Assembly (NCBI GenBank): GCA_028023455.1
Contig: JAQFVV010000022.1
Location: 5,237,998 to 5,301,997 of the forward strand
Reading direction: 5' to 3'
Source of the DNA: Epiperipatus broadwayi
Taxonomy: Eukaryota; Onychophora; Udeonychophora; Euonychophora; Peripatidae
Length of the DNA: 64,000 nt
The translations under genes were made by a program, and so were the position numbers. The first letter of the stretch is position 1. Each line of letters starts with the position of its first letter. This document shows positions 50,343 through 63,640 of this stretch, piece after piece. Below the pieces are notes generated by a model. It searched no databases. It saw only the letters and a program-made list of their open reading frames with translations, and was not told the DNA's origin.

Positions 50343-50709
50343 CATCACATGATTACCATTTCTTATGCTTGCTTATAACTGTTATTAAACAGGCAAAACT
50401 CTCCACACAGTATTGCCACTCATTGCAAACCAGTGTAATCAATGGATTCCAGAAGGTTTGTGCATAAAATCACCATCTAGTGCCTACTTATCCAATATCC
50501 CCAGACTAGTTTCTGGCTTGTGGATCTAGATGCAGTTACTCTCAGAGCCAAGGCTCCTCACTGATAAAAGCCACAAGCCAGAAACAAGTCTGGAGATATT
50601 GGATGAGTTGACACTAGATCAGGATTTTGTGTACAAGCCTTCTGGCTTCCATTGATTACTCTCACTTGCACTGAGTGGCACTACTGTATGGAGAGTTTTG
50701 TCTGTTTTA
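50343..50709. mobile_element. Fold-back family H copy H5 with 16 bp target duplication
   Basis: The left arm starts CATCACATGATTACCATTTC and runs through GGCAAAACTCTCC and TCCAGAAGG. The right arm is its complement but ends about 55 bp early, at GAGAGTTTTGTCTG. A perfect 16 bp repeat GAGAAAGATATATACA flanks it (50327-50342 and 50710-50725). Same asymmetry as H2. Confidence 0.9.
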
Positions 50710-50725
50710 GAGAAAGATATATACA

Positions 50726-51404
50726 AGTATATTATGAGCACATGAAAGTAAGTGTACAAGAATAAAAATAATTATAATTAAAAAGACAAATATAATAATG
50801 CTAAAACTAGAAGTATTATGTCATAAATAAAACATCAGTTCTACGGATTGGAAATAATAATAATAATAAACCAATAAATAGTCACTGAGATAAATATGTG
50901 AAGTTATTTTTTTTATATATATTTATAAAATGTTTTTTTCTTTTAGATTTATTCTACTTCGTGCATTTTAAGTTCTGAACATTTAAATTTTAGTTCATTT
51001 AGTTAGCTTTATTTCAAATTAATTAAAATAATTTTGAATATTTGCATTTTTTTTAGACTTAATAGTCATAATGATTTTAAACTTTGCAAAGCAATTTATT
51101 TTTTAAAGAAGTTCTTTTTTTTGTTCTGTTTCCTCAATACAGCCATTAGAAACCAGAAATAGATGACGATACTATTTCTTGTTTTTAGTTTCTTGAATTA
51201 AGGCTTACGATTTATTGCAACTCCTACTATTTTGATGGGTATTGAAATAATAAAAAGTTTTATTCCTTTTTACCATATTTGATGTTGCTGAATGAACATT
51301 GATGGAAGTTAGAACACAGAAAACTTCATAAAAACTACCTTTTGACTGATCTACTCAGGCATATTGTTGATACATTTATGTTACTAATAGAATTTTAATT
51401 TTAG
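50726..51404. other. AT-rich spacer
   Basis: Nothing recognised. Confidence 0.4.
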
Positions 51405-51417
51405 AAAAATACAGTTA

Positions 51418-51809
51418 AATGAGTTATTTATTTTTATATAGCGCGATGTTTCTGAATTTTAATAAACTAAGGATCAGCTTTTTCCCCGCTAATACGCATG
51501 CACTTCATGAATCTTAATAATAAATGAATACTCCCACTTCCAACACAAGATAAAGTCTTTATGAAAGAATAGAATGAATCCACCTATTCTTTCAACCCAA
51601 ACACTTAAGTATGGGCAAATCTTAAGTACTGGAAATGAGAGTACTTAAGATTTTCCCATGCTTAAGCATTTGGGTTGAAAGAATAGGTGGATTCATTCTA
51701 TTCTTTCATAAAGACTTTATCTTGTGTTGGAAGTGGGAGTATTCATTTATTATTGAAGATTCGTAGAGCGCATGTGTATATCATTGAAAAAGCTGATCCT
51801 TGGTTTATT
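51418..51809. mobile_element. Fold-back element K with 13 bp target duplication
   Basis: Arms about 51461-51632 and 51644-51809 are highly similar complements (CACCTATTCTTTCAACCC against GGGTTGAAAGAATAGGTG, CTTCCAACACAAGATAAAGT against ACTTTATCTTGTGTTGGAAG), with an 11 bp loop. A perfect 13 bp repeat AAAAATACAGTTA flanks it (51405-51417 and 51810-51822). A ~40 bp left extension contains TATATAGCGCGATG, shared with 63103. The 69-codon frame inside is a shadow. Confidence 0.88.
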
Positions 51810-51822
51810 AAAAATACAGTTA

Positions 51823-52779
51823 GTAATGGCAATCTGTTACCTTTTTCTGAGGAAACTTGTAACTACTTCTCTTGCACTTCGTTCCACCAGTTGTAGATTA
51901 ATGAATAACTACCAAAATAAAAAATAATAATAATGAATGAATAATTGTTTATTTATTTATTCCCCTTTCAAGTTTTGCTTTTGATATCTTCCATGCTCAT
52001 TTATCAAATACAACATGAGAAAAAAAATTGATTAAACATAAAAATAAAAAAAAACTTCCTATACAAACTTTACTAATTACTTCTGTTAAAAATAAACAGA
52101 GATCAAAAAATATAATGTATTTTATTAGGATTCAAATGTCACTACATTTCAACAATATATTTTTATTTCTAATAAATATATATTGTGAGAATAGTCCATT
52201 ATAGTTAAGAAAAACAAATACTTTGCTTGGAAAATAGTACTTTTATAGTTTTCCCTTTATATATTAGTTTACAGTCACTAAAGATTTAATTAAAAGTTAA
52301 AATTAAAAATAAATTAAATCAAAATTCTAAAACAAACTTATCTAAATGTGTGGATTCACATATATAAACACTAACATTTCTGGTTTTGTTGTTTTATTTA
52401 TTCTTATGATTAGTATGCATTGATAGTTATTTAATGTGGAGACATTTGTTATAAAATGTAAGTATATTTTAACAAATTTTAATGCTAAATTACTCTTGAA
52501 AAAATTTACCCCTAAATAAAACAATTAATTTTAGATATCATTTAATATTTTATTAATTTTATTAATTAATACTATATTAGCTATATTTAAGTTTATAATC
52601 ATAATTTATTGAAATAGAAATCCGTTTACATTTCAACTGAGTGTGACCACACTCTTCTTAATGCTTCATAAAATATGTAAATTTCTTTTTGTCTCCCATT
52701 TTCAATTACGTTATCATCATCATCAATTGATATTTTCTTACAATAAATTAAAGATAAGTTTTATATGTGGCTGGCTCAA
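51823..52779. other. AT-rich non-coding DNA
   Basis: Nothing recognised. Confidence 0.45.
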
Positions 52780-53045
52780 CATATATACAAACCAAATTGA
52801 GATATTAATTTAGTTATATTCCATTACAATTGTGTATACATATATAAACAAAGGGATTTGAATTCAGGATTTTTCAATATATTCTTACTCCGCTCTATCT
52901 CAAGCAACTAAAACACAACCGTACACATGTGAAAAAGATTCATGATCCCCAATATACATATTTGATGCAGAACTAGCACTCATTAGTTGGATCAGATCAT
53001 AATCTCCCATATATATATACCATCAGTGCTTCTTTATATTAAGAT
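52780..53045 (-). repeat. Family S2 copy, near full length
   Basis: The complement carries CCAACTAATGAGTGCTAGTT, GGGGATCATGAATC, TTGCTTGAGATAGAG, then a B-box-like AATTCAAATCCC. The tRNA-like B box in the 3' half suggests a SINE, but no clean A box or tail repeat was proven. Confidence 0.7.
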
Positions 53046-53269
53046 TCTTTAAACTTTAATGGACAGGCTTTAATCTTCTCACTTTTCCAACTATTCAACC
53101 ATTCATTTCATTGAAAACTAATGATGGAATGCTCAAAGCTTTTGTTGGATTTGATATTATAGTTGTACCCATGTAGACATTACATAAATTTAATTCCTCA
53201 TATTATCAGACATTACATATCCACATATATTAATAGAATAGAAATGGGCTGAACTTACATTAAGATGTA

Positions 53270-53545
53270 ATCTTATTTCCCAATCAATATGTAATTCTAA
53301 GGTAGTATTTCATTTACTTATAATGAATGTTTTCATATATGCAAATAGAGGGATTTGAACTCAGGATTTTTCACTTTATTCATCCTCCAATTTATCTCAA
53401 GCAATTGATACACCTGATCACACACATGTGAAAACAATACATGATCCCGAATACACATTTTATGCAGAATACGAATTCATCAGTTGGACTAGGTTAAAAT
53501 CTCTCACACATATATACAATCAGTGTTTGGTTTATATTAAGATAC
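53270..53545 (-). repeat. Family S2 copy, near full length
   Basis: The complement has the same modules: GTGAAAAATCCTGAGTTCAAAT (here in pieces), CCTCTATTTGCATATATG, AAGTAAATGAAATACTACCT and TTAGAATTACATATTG. It is in the same orientation as, and only 225 bp from, the previous copy. Confidence 0.7.
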
Positions 53546-53559
53546 ATTTCTGCAACCTT

Positions 53560-55189
53560 TAGCTATATCAGAGTATTTGGTGCCATATTGATTTTTTTAA
53601 GAAAACTGACTTGAGATTTTTCACAATAACTTCAGTTTTAATCATGTTAGAGCAAAATGCAATATATTGATAGAAAATAGAAAAACTAAGGAAAATAAGG
53701 CTAAAATAAAGTAAGAAGAAAAAAAGAAATTTCAACATCCAAAATAATTATTACTTTATTGTTTATTCATAATTTCTAATTTATCATTAATTAAGTTTAA
53801 AGTTACATCTTCATTGATAAATTCTTTGTATTTCCCACAAAATTCACATTCAAACCATACTTCTTACCTGAGATAATCCATAACTTTAGAATGTATAGAA
53901 ATAGACATATAAGATTTCTTTATTTTTATCTTGTACCCCAAAAGTTAAAAAATCTCAAGGCATGTATAAGAAAAAGATTCATCCTAATAAAAGATACAAA
54001 ATAAATCATTTCCAAAAGGTGGATATGCATTTGTCATCATAGCAATTGGCTTCTTATTTATTCAAAACTAGAAATTGAAGGCTACTGTCTGTCTCAATGA
54101 TAAAATGGGTTTCATCTCTTCATTTTATATTTTTTGTGTACACCAGTGACATTTATATTTTTGTGCACACCAGTCATGCTGTCTTGTTATATTTATTGCC
54201 CCACAGAAATATAATATATTTGCATATAGCTTATTTGCTAGATATAGATTTGGAAAATAATGTGATGCAAGATATGGCTAAACTACCGACTTCACAGCAT
54301 AAATACCAAGGCGTAGGAAAAAATCAAGATTTGATTCTTTGCCTGCATACAATTCCAAGTGGTATACATAACCATTGTAGCTATCACTACACACACCAGT
54401 TGAAACCTCTCTTTATTGGTTTTAAGAGTTTATATTTTCACAAAGTATTACACCCAGTAAATTTTGTGATTGCTTTATCAACTACAACCTTTCTGTACAT
54501 CTGATAATCAGTCTTAAAATTTACATTGCACTGCTCTATAATATCTTAATTTTATATATAAATATTATTAGTTGTTATACAAACACAGACATGCAAGTAC
54601 AAACACTGTAATACAAATATAAACACATTAACAAATTATTAGATGTTTTGAGAATCAGCCATTGCCTCAAACTTGGATCAGAGCCCCAAAATTACATTGT
54701 CCATAAATCACTATTTTCATTATATTTAAATATAAGTATAATTTATATACCATACAGATACACTAATACAAATGCAAACACATTAATAAATTGTACATTT
54801 ATCAAATAATAATAAAAATTTAAATTAAATAAATTTAAATATTCAAATAGTAAAGAAATTAAAATTGAATACTTACATTATATTTATTTTGGGGATGAAG
54901 GCCTTGAAATTATAAATTACTGAGGAATCTTGAATCCATTTTGTTAAGGAGTCTGACCGATAATAAAATTCTGCCTTTGTCTTCTTCATGCAATCTAGAA
55001 AATTGTGTAGAAAAAAAATTTATGAACCTATTAATAAAATATCTGATTTTTCTTCAATTTTTACATGCCATATGCCCTTTCTAAAAAGGAATTCAAACCA
55101 CAGAGAATGTTGGTTTTTTTTAATGTCATCCTTGTGGTTTTTCCGCAATTTTAAAAAGAAAACAAAAGATATTTTGATTTCAAGGAAGC
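53560..55189. other. AT-rich stretch with one 135-codon frame
   Basis: The plus frame 54097-54504 is the longest outside the GATA arrays, but its composition (I, H, Y, L, F) is that expected by chance and no domain is seen. A ~40 bp direct repeat (AACACATTAA.AAATT) links about 54592 with 54752. Confidence 0.4.
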
Positions 55190-55345
55190 AGCAGATGTAC
55201 AGGCATGTGGTTATGTGTGTCAATTGCTTGAGATAGAATGAGAGATAATTGGACTGGACAATTGAGTTCAAATCCCTCTATTCACATTTATAACAAATAT
55301 TCAGTATAAGTAAATGAAATATTGCCTTAGAATTATATATTGCTT
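55190..55345 (+). repeat. Family S2 copy, 3' part
   Basis: GCTTGAGATAGAATGAGAG, GAGTTCAAATCCCTCTATTC, AAGTAAATGAAATATTGCCT, TTAGAATTATATATTGC. The 5' modules are missing. Confidence 0.7.
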
Positions 55346-55349
55346 GAGA

Positions 55350-58300
55350 AATAGATTACATATTGTGCCCTTTTCTATAGGTCAGAAATAGCTCATTACA
55401 GTAAATTATTAAAAATTTTAAATTTTAGAATATGTTCTCCTGGTTTGTTAGTTATATTTTGTTAATAATATCTTAAAGTACAATCTAAGGCTAAATAAAA
55501 TACGTAATGCATAAAATTATGATAAATCACTTAAAAACAATTAAATAAAGCTAAAAATATTATTATATATGGTTGCAAAAGCTGGCCATAACAAATAACA
55601 CAGCTATAAATATTTAAAAGTATGTTTAAAAAGTTCAATTTTAATAGTCTTAAAACTTTTAGATAAATAAAAGTTATATTTATTTTCATAAATTATATTT
55701 AATAATTATAATTAATATCCTATATTTTAAAAGTAAGTTTTATGGTAGTGAAAGTTATATATAATTCTATATTTTCTAAATTATTCTTCCAAATTTTATA
55801 TAATTGTATTATTTTATTTAATATGACAAGTGTTGCAATTTATTATTTATTCCCAGACAGTAAATTGGATAACGTCTTTCTTGGTTATATTAGTCATGTG
55901 ATTTGTATAATAATATATGGTTGTACACACTTGCTTGCTAGTATTTATTAGTAAAGTTCAAAATATTTTAAAATTGCATTATAGAATTGGATATAATTAT
56001 TACCTATCATAAAAGCCAATAATAAATATTAAGTTAACTATCGTATAAAATGTTTTAAATAATGTAATAAAGATGAGTACAGCTAATCAAAGTTAAATAT
56101 TTTGTTTTAAAATAAAATAGCTAAATTAAATATTAAAAGTGGGATAAATTTATTAAATATTGTTTTTAAAAGTCTTTTTAAATATTTGGTTAATTTTAGT
56201 AAAGTAATAATTGATTTAAAAGTAATATTTTAAAATAATAATTTTTAAAGTTTTAATACGTCATATTTTTTATTTTGAAATTTAATTGTGTAAGTTTCTA
56301 ACATTATGCAAATTTGGTATCAAACCAAAAGTAAGAATTAAACAATAGAATGACATATTTTCTAGGATATAAATACTGATTGCATGGGGGGGGGGATCAG
56401 TGGTGATTAAAAAAATGTATTAAAGGTAGCAGAGATCATCTCAGTAGTTATCAAGGTGATAGTAATTTTTAATTTTATTATTTAGTCAATTTTTTAGTGC
56501 TCTCGTACAATTTATTTGCAAAGCTTATAGGTTATTATTATTTTAAAAAGTATTTGCAAAAAGAAAGTGTAAAATAAAAATATTAGTAATAATTTCATTT
56601 AATATATCTTGCTAATTTTAAAAGTCTTTGCCAGTAGTATTCATTGAAATCTAATATGTAACTTCACAATAATAAAATGGATATACCAATAAGTATAACG
56701 TATTCAACTTATAATATTTTAAAAAGAAGTATAATATTTATTAATGCAGTTTCAATAATATTGAACAAGAGGACTATTCAAATGAATAAATTAATTTTAT
56801 GGACATTGTATGGGAAACTTATTAGAAGAACTGTTTGCCGATTAAAAGTAAAGACGCATTATTTTATATAGCAAGTTAATCTTGTCCAGTATTAATAAAC
56901 AATAGGACAAGTATACTTTATAATACATTTATGGAAATGTCATGTTATAAAAGTAAATGTTATATCCTTTTTGAAGGAAACATTTAAAATATTTTCAAGA
57001 AATTATTTTAAGAAAAGATTCATGGAAATATTTAGAAAAAGTGTATATTATGAAAACCTGAGGCATATAGAGGGTTAATACATGTATATAAAATTGTTTC
57101 AAAAGCTGATAATTTAAGACAAGAAAAACTTCTAAATAGTAATACATTTGTTAAAGAAGAAACCTATAAAGGAAAAGAATCATTAATAAAATGAAAATGT
57201 GGAATTATGGAAATATTTAAGATTGTGCAAAAGTTTATCTGGATAATTCAAGCTAAGTCAAAAGGGACAGGATGCTTCATCCAGCTAATAAGGAATATTC
57301 CAGAATAGGAGCTTCAAGTTATTATTTTTAATAATATAATTTTATTATGATTTTACTAATCATCGCTCTGGACAATAGAAACATATACTTTTGTTCTATA
57401 AACTCTTCCAGGACAGATTGATTATTATTTTATTTAATTTTTCACGATTTTAAAAGACATCATATTATTTTTATTATTCATTTTTTTTAAATCTGAGATT
57501 TTCATACCGGAAGTTTGGACGACACTTACTGCAGGAAACATATTGTCTTGTTCGTCATCATAGCAATGGGGGCAATTGTAGAATTAATCTTGAAAAGAAC
57601 ATTTTTAAAAAAAAAAACTTTTGAGAAAAAAAATTGAAATATTTGGACTTCTAAAAAACATTCGTTTTTCAGCTGAAGTTTATGTAAATATGATTTCCAT
57701 TTATTACTATTTATTTTAAATGTAAATTTTTTAGTTTATAAGAATAGGAACATGAACATTAATCTATTGATAATATTAAAATCCTATAATATAATAATTT
57801 AATAGTTTAAATAAGAACATTTAAGTAAAAGTATAGATGTATTTTCATGTATGCAATGCTATATCTAGTGGATGGAAAAGAAGATTGCAAAAAGTGATGA
57901 CCAGATAATATCACTTGGTAATAGTTAATGAATATTGATATTTATGATGTATATTTTGTTTTCTTTTTAGATTGCCTATGAATTATAATGAATGGAAATA
58001 TAAATGTTTAATTATATGTAAACACATTTTAAACAACACTTTTAAAATTATGAGATTAGGATTTATTTTGGGAATATGCATACTTTAATTTTATACTAAT
58101 AATATAACATAACCTGATAATAAATATTTATGTAATTCTTTTAAAAACGTTCATATTATTGGATGTTCCAAGGATTCATATTACAAGTTTGTATATGTTT
58201 TAGAATATAGAATAAGGAAGTAAGCAAACTTTTCTTGTGGATCAGTGAGGTCGCTTTAATTATAAATGAATTTTATTTATTGTTTTGAATATGCAAGATA

Positions 58301-59600
58301 GTTATTTTGTCAATTAAAGATGTGATAAATCTTTAGGAAATAATGATAAGATAGTGGCTTGGTAGTAACATGGAGAACATGAACTCAAGATGATGTTATA
58401 ATATGATGTGATGAGGGAATATGAATAATATTTTATAATCTTCGTGGATATACAGTACAGTTAACAGTGCCCTGTAACTGATATATTTATTTTGGACAGT
58501 GTCTATTTTCTTTAAGTATTGATGTTTTAATAAAGCTGAAGGAATAGCTTGACATCATGAATAGTATTGGAGGACTTTGGACAAAATAGGTCAGGCCTTT
58601 ATTTCTTATAGATACACTGTGCCATGATATTTTTTGATATATGCTATGTGTTATACTCGAGTTTTTCTTTCCTAGATCCTACACATCTATTCACTATCCA
58701 GATTTCCAATGTAACTACATCGTTCAGTATGATATATTTGAAAAGAAATAATAGATAATTTAGAATTTAAGATATGCTATCATTTGAATGAGATAAGTTC
58801 ATTTACTTAGAAGAAATAGAATTTGTATAAATTGGAATTGAAAATCCAATGAATCCTAAAAGAAAAAACAATCATAAAATATGTTTTTTTTATTTATTTA
58901 TTTTGGAAATAAAATAAAATTTCAAGAATAAAGTATATAAAACAAAGTTGTTCTTTAAAATGTTAAATAACTTTAAATGCTTTATTTTGTTTTAAAATAA
59001 GTATTGCATATTTTTAAAAATACAATGTTTATAAAGTAAAACGATATAAACAATAAGCATAGGTACAATTTTATATTTATTAAATAATAGGGAATGTATC
59101 AGTAGTTACAACTATATAGTATTATAGTGGTATCAAGTGGCGTATATTATATTTGATAATCACAATGCAGTGAACAATGATATCCACACAATTTAATAAT
59201 AAATTAACAGTAGATACTTTATATAGTATTTTCTTTTGACATTGCAAAATGGAATTGTTTATTTTTTAAAAGATCCATACTTACGATTAGTATTCTTATT
59301 TTGTTTTTCTGTACTATGATACAATGGATGTATTTTTTAAAAAAAAAGCATAGTTTAAATAATAGTTAAAGATGATATATTTTTAAATAGGTAATAAAAA
59401 TGTAATTTTATCATAAAGGTTGATTATAAAAGATAAATAAAATGGTATTATTTTATTCTTATTATTTTAAGTCAGAAGGAAGACTTAAATAAATTCTAGA
59501 TTGTTTTAATAACCAAGTAATACAAAATGTAGAACAGTGTAAAATGAGGATATCCTGTGTAAATACTGTAAATAAATTGTTTATTTTATTTTATTGTTAT
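55350..59600. other. 4.2 kb AT-rich stretch without recognisable genes
   Basis: Only short frames, none with a motif. A run of nine or ten G at about 56386 stands out. No repeat boundaries were found. Confidence 0.45.
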
Positions 59601-59602
59601 AA

Positions 59603-59965
59603 TCATCATCATCATCAACCATTATCAATCCACTGCAGGATGAAGGTCTCTCCAAGTTTGATCCATCTTCTCCGATCTTTAGCTTCTCTTCTCTGCAACA
59701 CCCCTGCACATTTTCTTATTTAATCCATCCATCTCACATGTGGTCTCTTTCTGGGTCTTTTGCAATCTCTTGGAATCCAGTTTAAAATTTCAATTGTCCA
59801 TCTATTATCATCTCTTCTAACAATATGTCCAGCCCAACTCCATTTCAATCTTTTAATAAACTTTGTTAAATTTGTTTTTTTCAAAAATTGTGTCTGATTA
59901 TTTATTTTTCCCATCATAATGCATCTAGAACACAGAGTCACTAAATCAAACCTATAATTTTGCAC
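59603..59965 (-). pseudogene. RTE-like LINE 3' terminal fragment
   Basis: Best-preserved RTE tail. An open minus frame (59965-59720) contains IKRLKWSWAGHIVRRDDNRW, then IEILNWIPRDCKRPRKR and VRWMD. After a stop, IRKCAGVLQRREAKDRRRW and FILQWID follow. The WAGHI.R..D.RW...I..W.PRD.KRP block is the C-terminal signature of RTE polyproteins. The 3' end has repeated ATC triplets. 5'-truncated and dead. Confidence 0.85.
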
Positions 59966-59969
59966 AAAG

Positions 59970-61030
59970 ATAAATAAGGAATTATTTTACGAATTTAAAT
60001 TTTTCTTAGAATTTATTTATTTAAGCAATCACATTTTACATTATCTTATGGTCATAAATTAGTTATCATAATGATACATTGAATTATATGCTATCCATTG
60101 CTACACACCTTTATTTGTCAGATTGTAAATGCTATCACATATTTTTCTTATATTATTATATGAAGATAAAAGATTATATTATGGTATTTTATTATATAAT
60201 GAAATTGTAGTGAAGAAAGTGATATACAGAATTAGTTCATACAATAAAGAATATTATTATTATTTGTTATTATTATTATTAGTTGAGCATAGTAGAGTAT
60301 GACATAAAATTCCCTTATCATGTTTTACTACCATGATTTTTAAATTAACTTAAAACAATTTTATAAATCTGAGATTTTATTGAGCTAAATTATGATGAAT
60401 AAGAGATTAAGATTTAATTATTAGTTTAATCTTAATGAGTAGGATTTATTAAAGTCATAAGAATACTATAAGTTTATTATTTGAGATAGTAATAGGGGGG
60501 ATAGTGTTCTTATGCCATTGAGGTAGTATCCTGTGAGATATTGGCTCAATGTAATCTTTCTTGTCACCTGTATTTCACTTCCAAGTCTCATGATAAAATA
60601 AATATTTATTTATTTATTTTATAAACTGAACCGTTTCATTATTTTGCTAATAGAATCTTTTAATATAATGGAGGATATTTTATTTATTAATTATTTGCAT
60701 TGAACTAAACATAATCATTAACTGAGCTAACCCATTTTATTTAATATTTGTATTGCCCGGAAGTGAGATGCGCAAAGACAAGGTTAGAATATTAATATAA
60801 GTTCAACCCCTTCCCCCATGAGGGGTTAGATTGACTTAATGTCTACATGGGTATGACTATAATATCAACTCCAACATGGACTTTGAGTGGTCCATCATCA
60901 GTTTTTTAATTAAGTGGGTGGTTGAATTGTTGAAATAGTGAGAAGATTGAAGCCTGTTTATTAAAGTTTGAGTAATTGCTATCTTAATATCAACCAAGCA
61001 CTTGGTTGCATATATGTATAGGAAATTATG
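59970..61030. other. AT-rich spacer
   Basis: Nothing firm. The stretch 60770-61030 is less AT-rich, with a small hairpin AACCCCTTCCCCCATGAGGGGTT, and may be the 5' part of the S2 copy that follows. Confidence 0.4.
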
Positions 61031-61034
61031 ATCT

Positions 61035-61245
61035 GCCCCAACTGATGAATGCTGATTATGCATGAAATGTGTATGTTGGGAACTACATATAATTTTGCAT
61101 GTATGTAGTCATGTTTATCAGTTATTTGACAAAGAGGTGAGGATTAATAAACTGAAAATTCTGAGTTCAAACCCTCTATTTACATATATAATAAATATTC
61201 AATACAAGCAAATGAAATACCTTCTTAGAATTATATATAATGTAA
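61035..61245 (+). repeat. Family S2 copy, near full length
   Basis: CCCCAACTGATGAATGCTGA, GCATGAAATGTGTATGTTGG, GAGTTCAAACCCTCTATTTA, AAGCAAATGAAATACC and TTAGAATTATATATAA in the family order. The two short opposite frames here are shadows. Confidence 0.7.
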
Positions 61246-61347
61246 GTTGGTCCTTTACATCCCTCCACTATCATTGACCCACCCTGTTTGACTAATTTAA
61301 ATCCAAGACTCCATATAATAACATTATTTTTCTAAACACTCTATTAA

Positions 61348-61880
61348 AATAAATTGAGATACTGCCAAATCTCTCAGCGCTCATTACAATACTTATTCGA
61401 CAGCCAATCAGATGTCATGATAGCTGATAAGTATTGTAATGAGTGCTGAGAGATTTGGCAGTATCTCAATTTATTTCAATTTTCAACTATCTGTGCTTCT
61501 CAAATTAAAATATTATTTATATACTTTACTGCTTGTTATGTATTCTAAAAACAACTACATAGTAAATCATAAGATTTTGTGTTGTACATTTATGATTTAG
61601 ACTCAGTGAGTTATTTGTGAAGGTATTTAAAGCTTCAAGCTTTCAGACATAAATACTTATGACTGGCTTAGATATATAGAAAGAAAAAAAAGAGAAAAGG
61701 GTGGCCATTCTTTTCTCGTAAAATCTTTGTCATGTGTTTAGGTTTGGTTGTTATTTAGACAGCTATCATGACATCTGATTGGCTGTCGGATAAGTATTGT
61801 AATGAGCACTGGGAGATTTGGCAGTATCTCAATTTATTTCAATTTTCAACTATCTGCGCTTCGCAAATTAAAATATTATT
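61348..61880. mobile_element. Fold-back element G, long copy with 15 bp target duplication
   Basis: About 80 bp inverted ends: 61347-61426 (AAATTGAGATACTGCCAAAT ... ACAGCCAATCAGATGTCATG) and 61760-61839. An extra direct partial copy of the right end (61430-61522) makes the left side a short hairpin too. The middle (61640-61740) carries the GGTGGCCATTCTTTTCTCG core of element E. A perfect 15 bp repeat TAAACACTCTATTAA flanks the unit (61333-61347 and 61881-61895). Related to 38174-38328. Confidence 0.88.
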
Positions 61881-61899
61881 TAAACACTCTATTAATAAC

Positions 61900-63100
61900 A
61901 ATAAAACACTATAATTGAGAAACCATTAGTTGGTATATACATTTAGACCCCAACTTAATCATATGATAAACACATATTTAAAACCCCAACTTAAACGTGA
62001 TAAACACATATTTAAATTAAAATATAAAATACATACACAATAACTAACCTTTATTAAAATTATCTCATTAATTGTGATGTAAATCTGATATACTACAACA
62101 ATATGAGAGAAATATAATTGGATAGAGTAAATGCAAGCAAGAAATGACTAGGCAAGATAAAGTTGATTTATTTTAAAATTGAATATTAATTAGGTAAATT
62201 GTTATCTATCAAACTTTTCTGGTTACAATAGATCAGGATTCAAACTAATAATGGAAGAGGTTATAGGTTGGAATATTAATCAAAAGTCTTGTAATATATG
62301 ACTACAAGTATAAATAAGGTGAAAATGACACCTGAGTTTATTTTTCTCTATTACTTCTTCACTTCAATTGTTTAATTTGTAGCAGTCATATTTTTAATTT
62401 TAAAAGTGTAATTTTAATTAAATTTCATTTCTTAGTTTAAGTATGTTAGGCCAAACTTATATCTGGGTACACTTGTCTATATTTAAATACCAAGGAACTA
62501 AAGTCTTCCTGTCAGCTTTATTAGTAATACCATTAAATTATTATAATGTTTAAAATATTACATTTCAAAATTTTCACAAAGAGAAATTTCAAAAATCATT
62601 ACTACTATTACCACTATAATGATGCAAGAGCTATTGTTGATTTTGGGGCATATTTGTATGTCTGCTTTAAATTTAAATTTGTCACTATATATTTAAAATT
62701 CATAGCGGCAATAATAATATCAAAAATATTAATAATTTCCTGATATTTTACTTAAAAATATGTATTGCATATCGAATATTATTCAGATTTTGTTTATTTC
62801 TAAATAAAAACTTTTAATTCAGGATAAAAATATATCTTATTAGGATGAATATATATATCTTATCAAACATTTACAAATTTATTTAAGTCTTCAAAAGAAT
62901 ATTAATAATAAGTCTTATATTTCAATAAAAATGCATTTGTGCTGTTATTGTAATAAAGATATTATGTTGTTAATTTAAAACAGCGTGAAAAAAATTATTT
63001 ATTATTATTTGTATTTTTCCTTTTTTTGAAGGAAATTACTTCTGCAATTTGGTGTAATAAAATATTCAACTTACAATAAACTGTTTATAATGAGATATTA
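61900..63100. other. AT-rich non-coding DNA
   Basis: Nothing recognised. Confidence 0.45.
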
Positions 63101-63102
63101 TT

Positions 63103-63172
63103 TTATATAGCGCTATGTTTTTATACTGTAATAGTGATATTAGCAATTAAGCCAATGCACATGCACTTTATA
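63103..63172 (+). repeat. Fragment related to the left end of element K
   Basis: TTATATAGCGCTATGTTT and ATGCACATGCACTTTA parallel TTATATAGCGCGATGTTT and ATACGCATGCACTTCA at 51435-51510. Confidence 0.55.
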
Positions 63173-63289
63173 AAGAATTAAAAATCATTCATTTTGTAAT
63201 AGAATATATTAAATATTCCTGCAAATAATATTTTGAATCAATTTTTAATGAACTTGACTGCAATAATACTTATAAATCCTGCAAGTTTT

Positions 63290-63640
63290 TCTCTCTCTGA
63301 GTGTTACTATGGAGACCATTGTGGTCATAAATATGACATTTAGAAATATAAAGATGTGACGGTCCAGGGTTTACCACAAGAGAGGGGAAATGTATCTCAC
63401 TATGGTTGGACCTAGAATCTTCTGGTAGGATGCTGTCAATGATGCAATGAAGTACATAACTTATGATTGTATCTACCTCCAATGGGCTAGCTCTGTATTT
63501 ACACATTAAATTTAGATAGGATTTGGGCTAATTCATCCAAACCTCACCCCTCCTTCAGGCTCCATTATGTCTCAGTATTCAAACACAGGGCCTTCAACTC
63601 TCTTCAGAAATGAACTTATAAGGGATAGCAACTGCTGGAC
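63290..63640. repeat. Less AT-rich block, unclassified repeat
   Basis: TATGGAGACCATTGTGGTCA and the following ATATGAC.TTT are shared with 17345-17395. The region also holds a 78-codon minus frame with no known domain. Balanced base composition suggests a transposon remnant, but I could not identify it. Confidence 0.4.

Noticed and set aside
54097-54504. 135-codon frame as a real gene
   Set aside because: No domain, no splice or promoter support, and chance-like amino acid composition in AT-rich DNA.
56386-56396. G run as a regulatory G-quadruplex
   Set aside because: A single homopolymer run (likewise at about 2770) lacks the four separated G tracts needed for a supported call.
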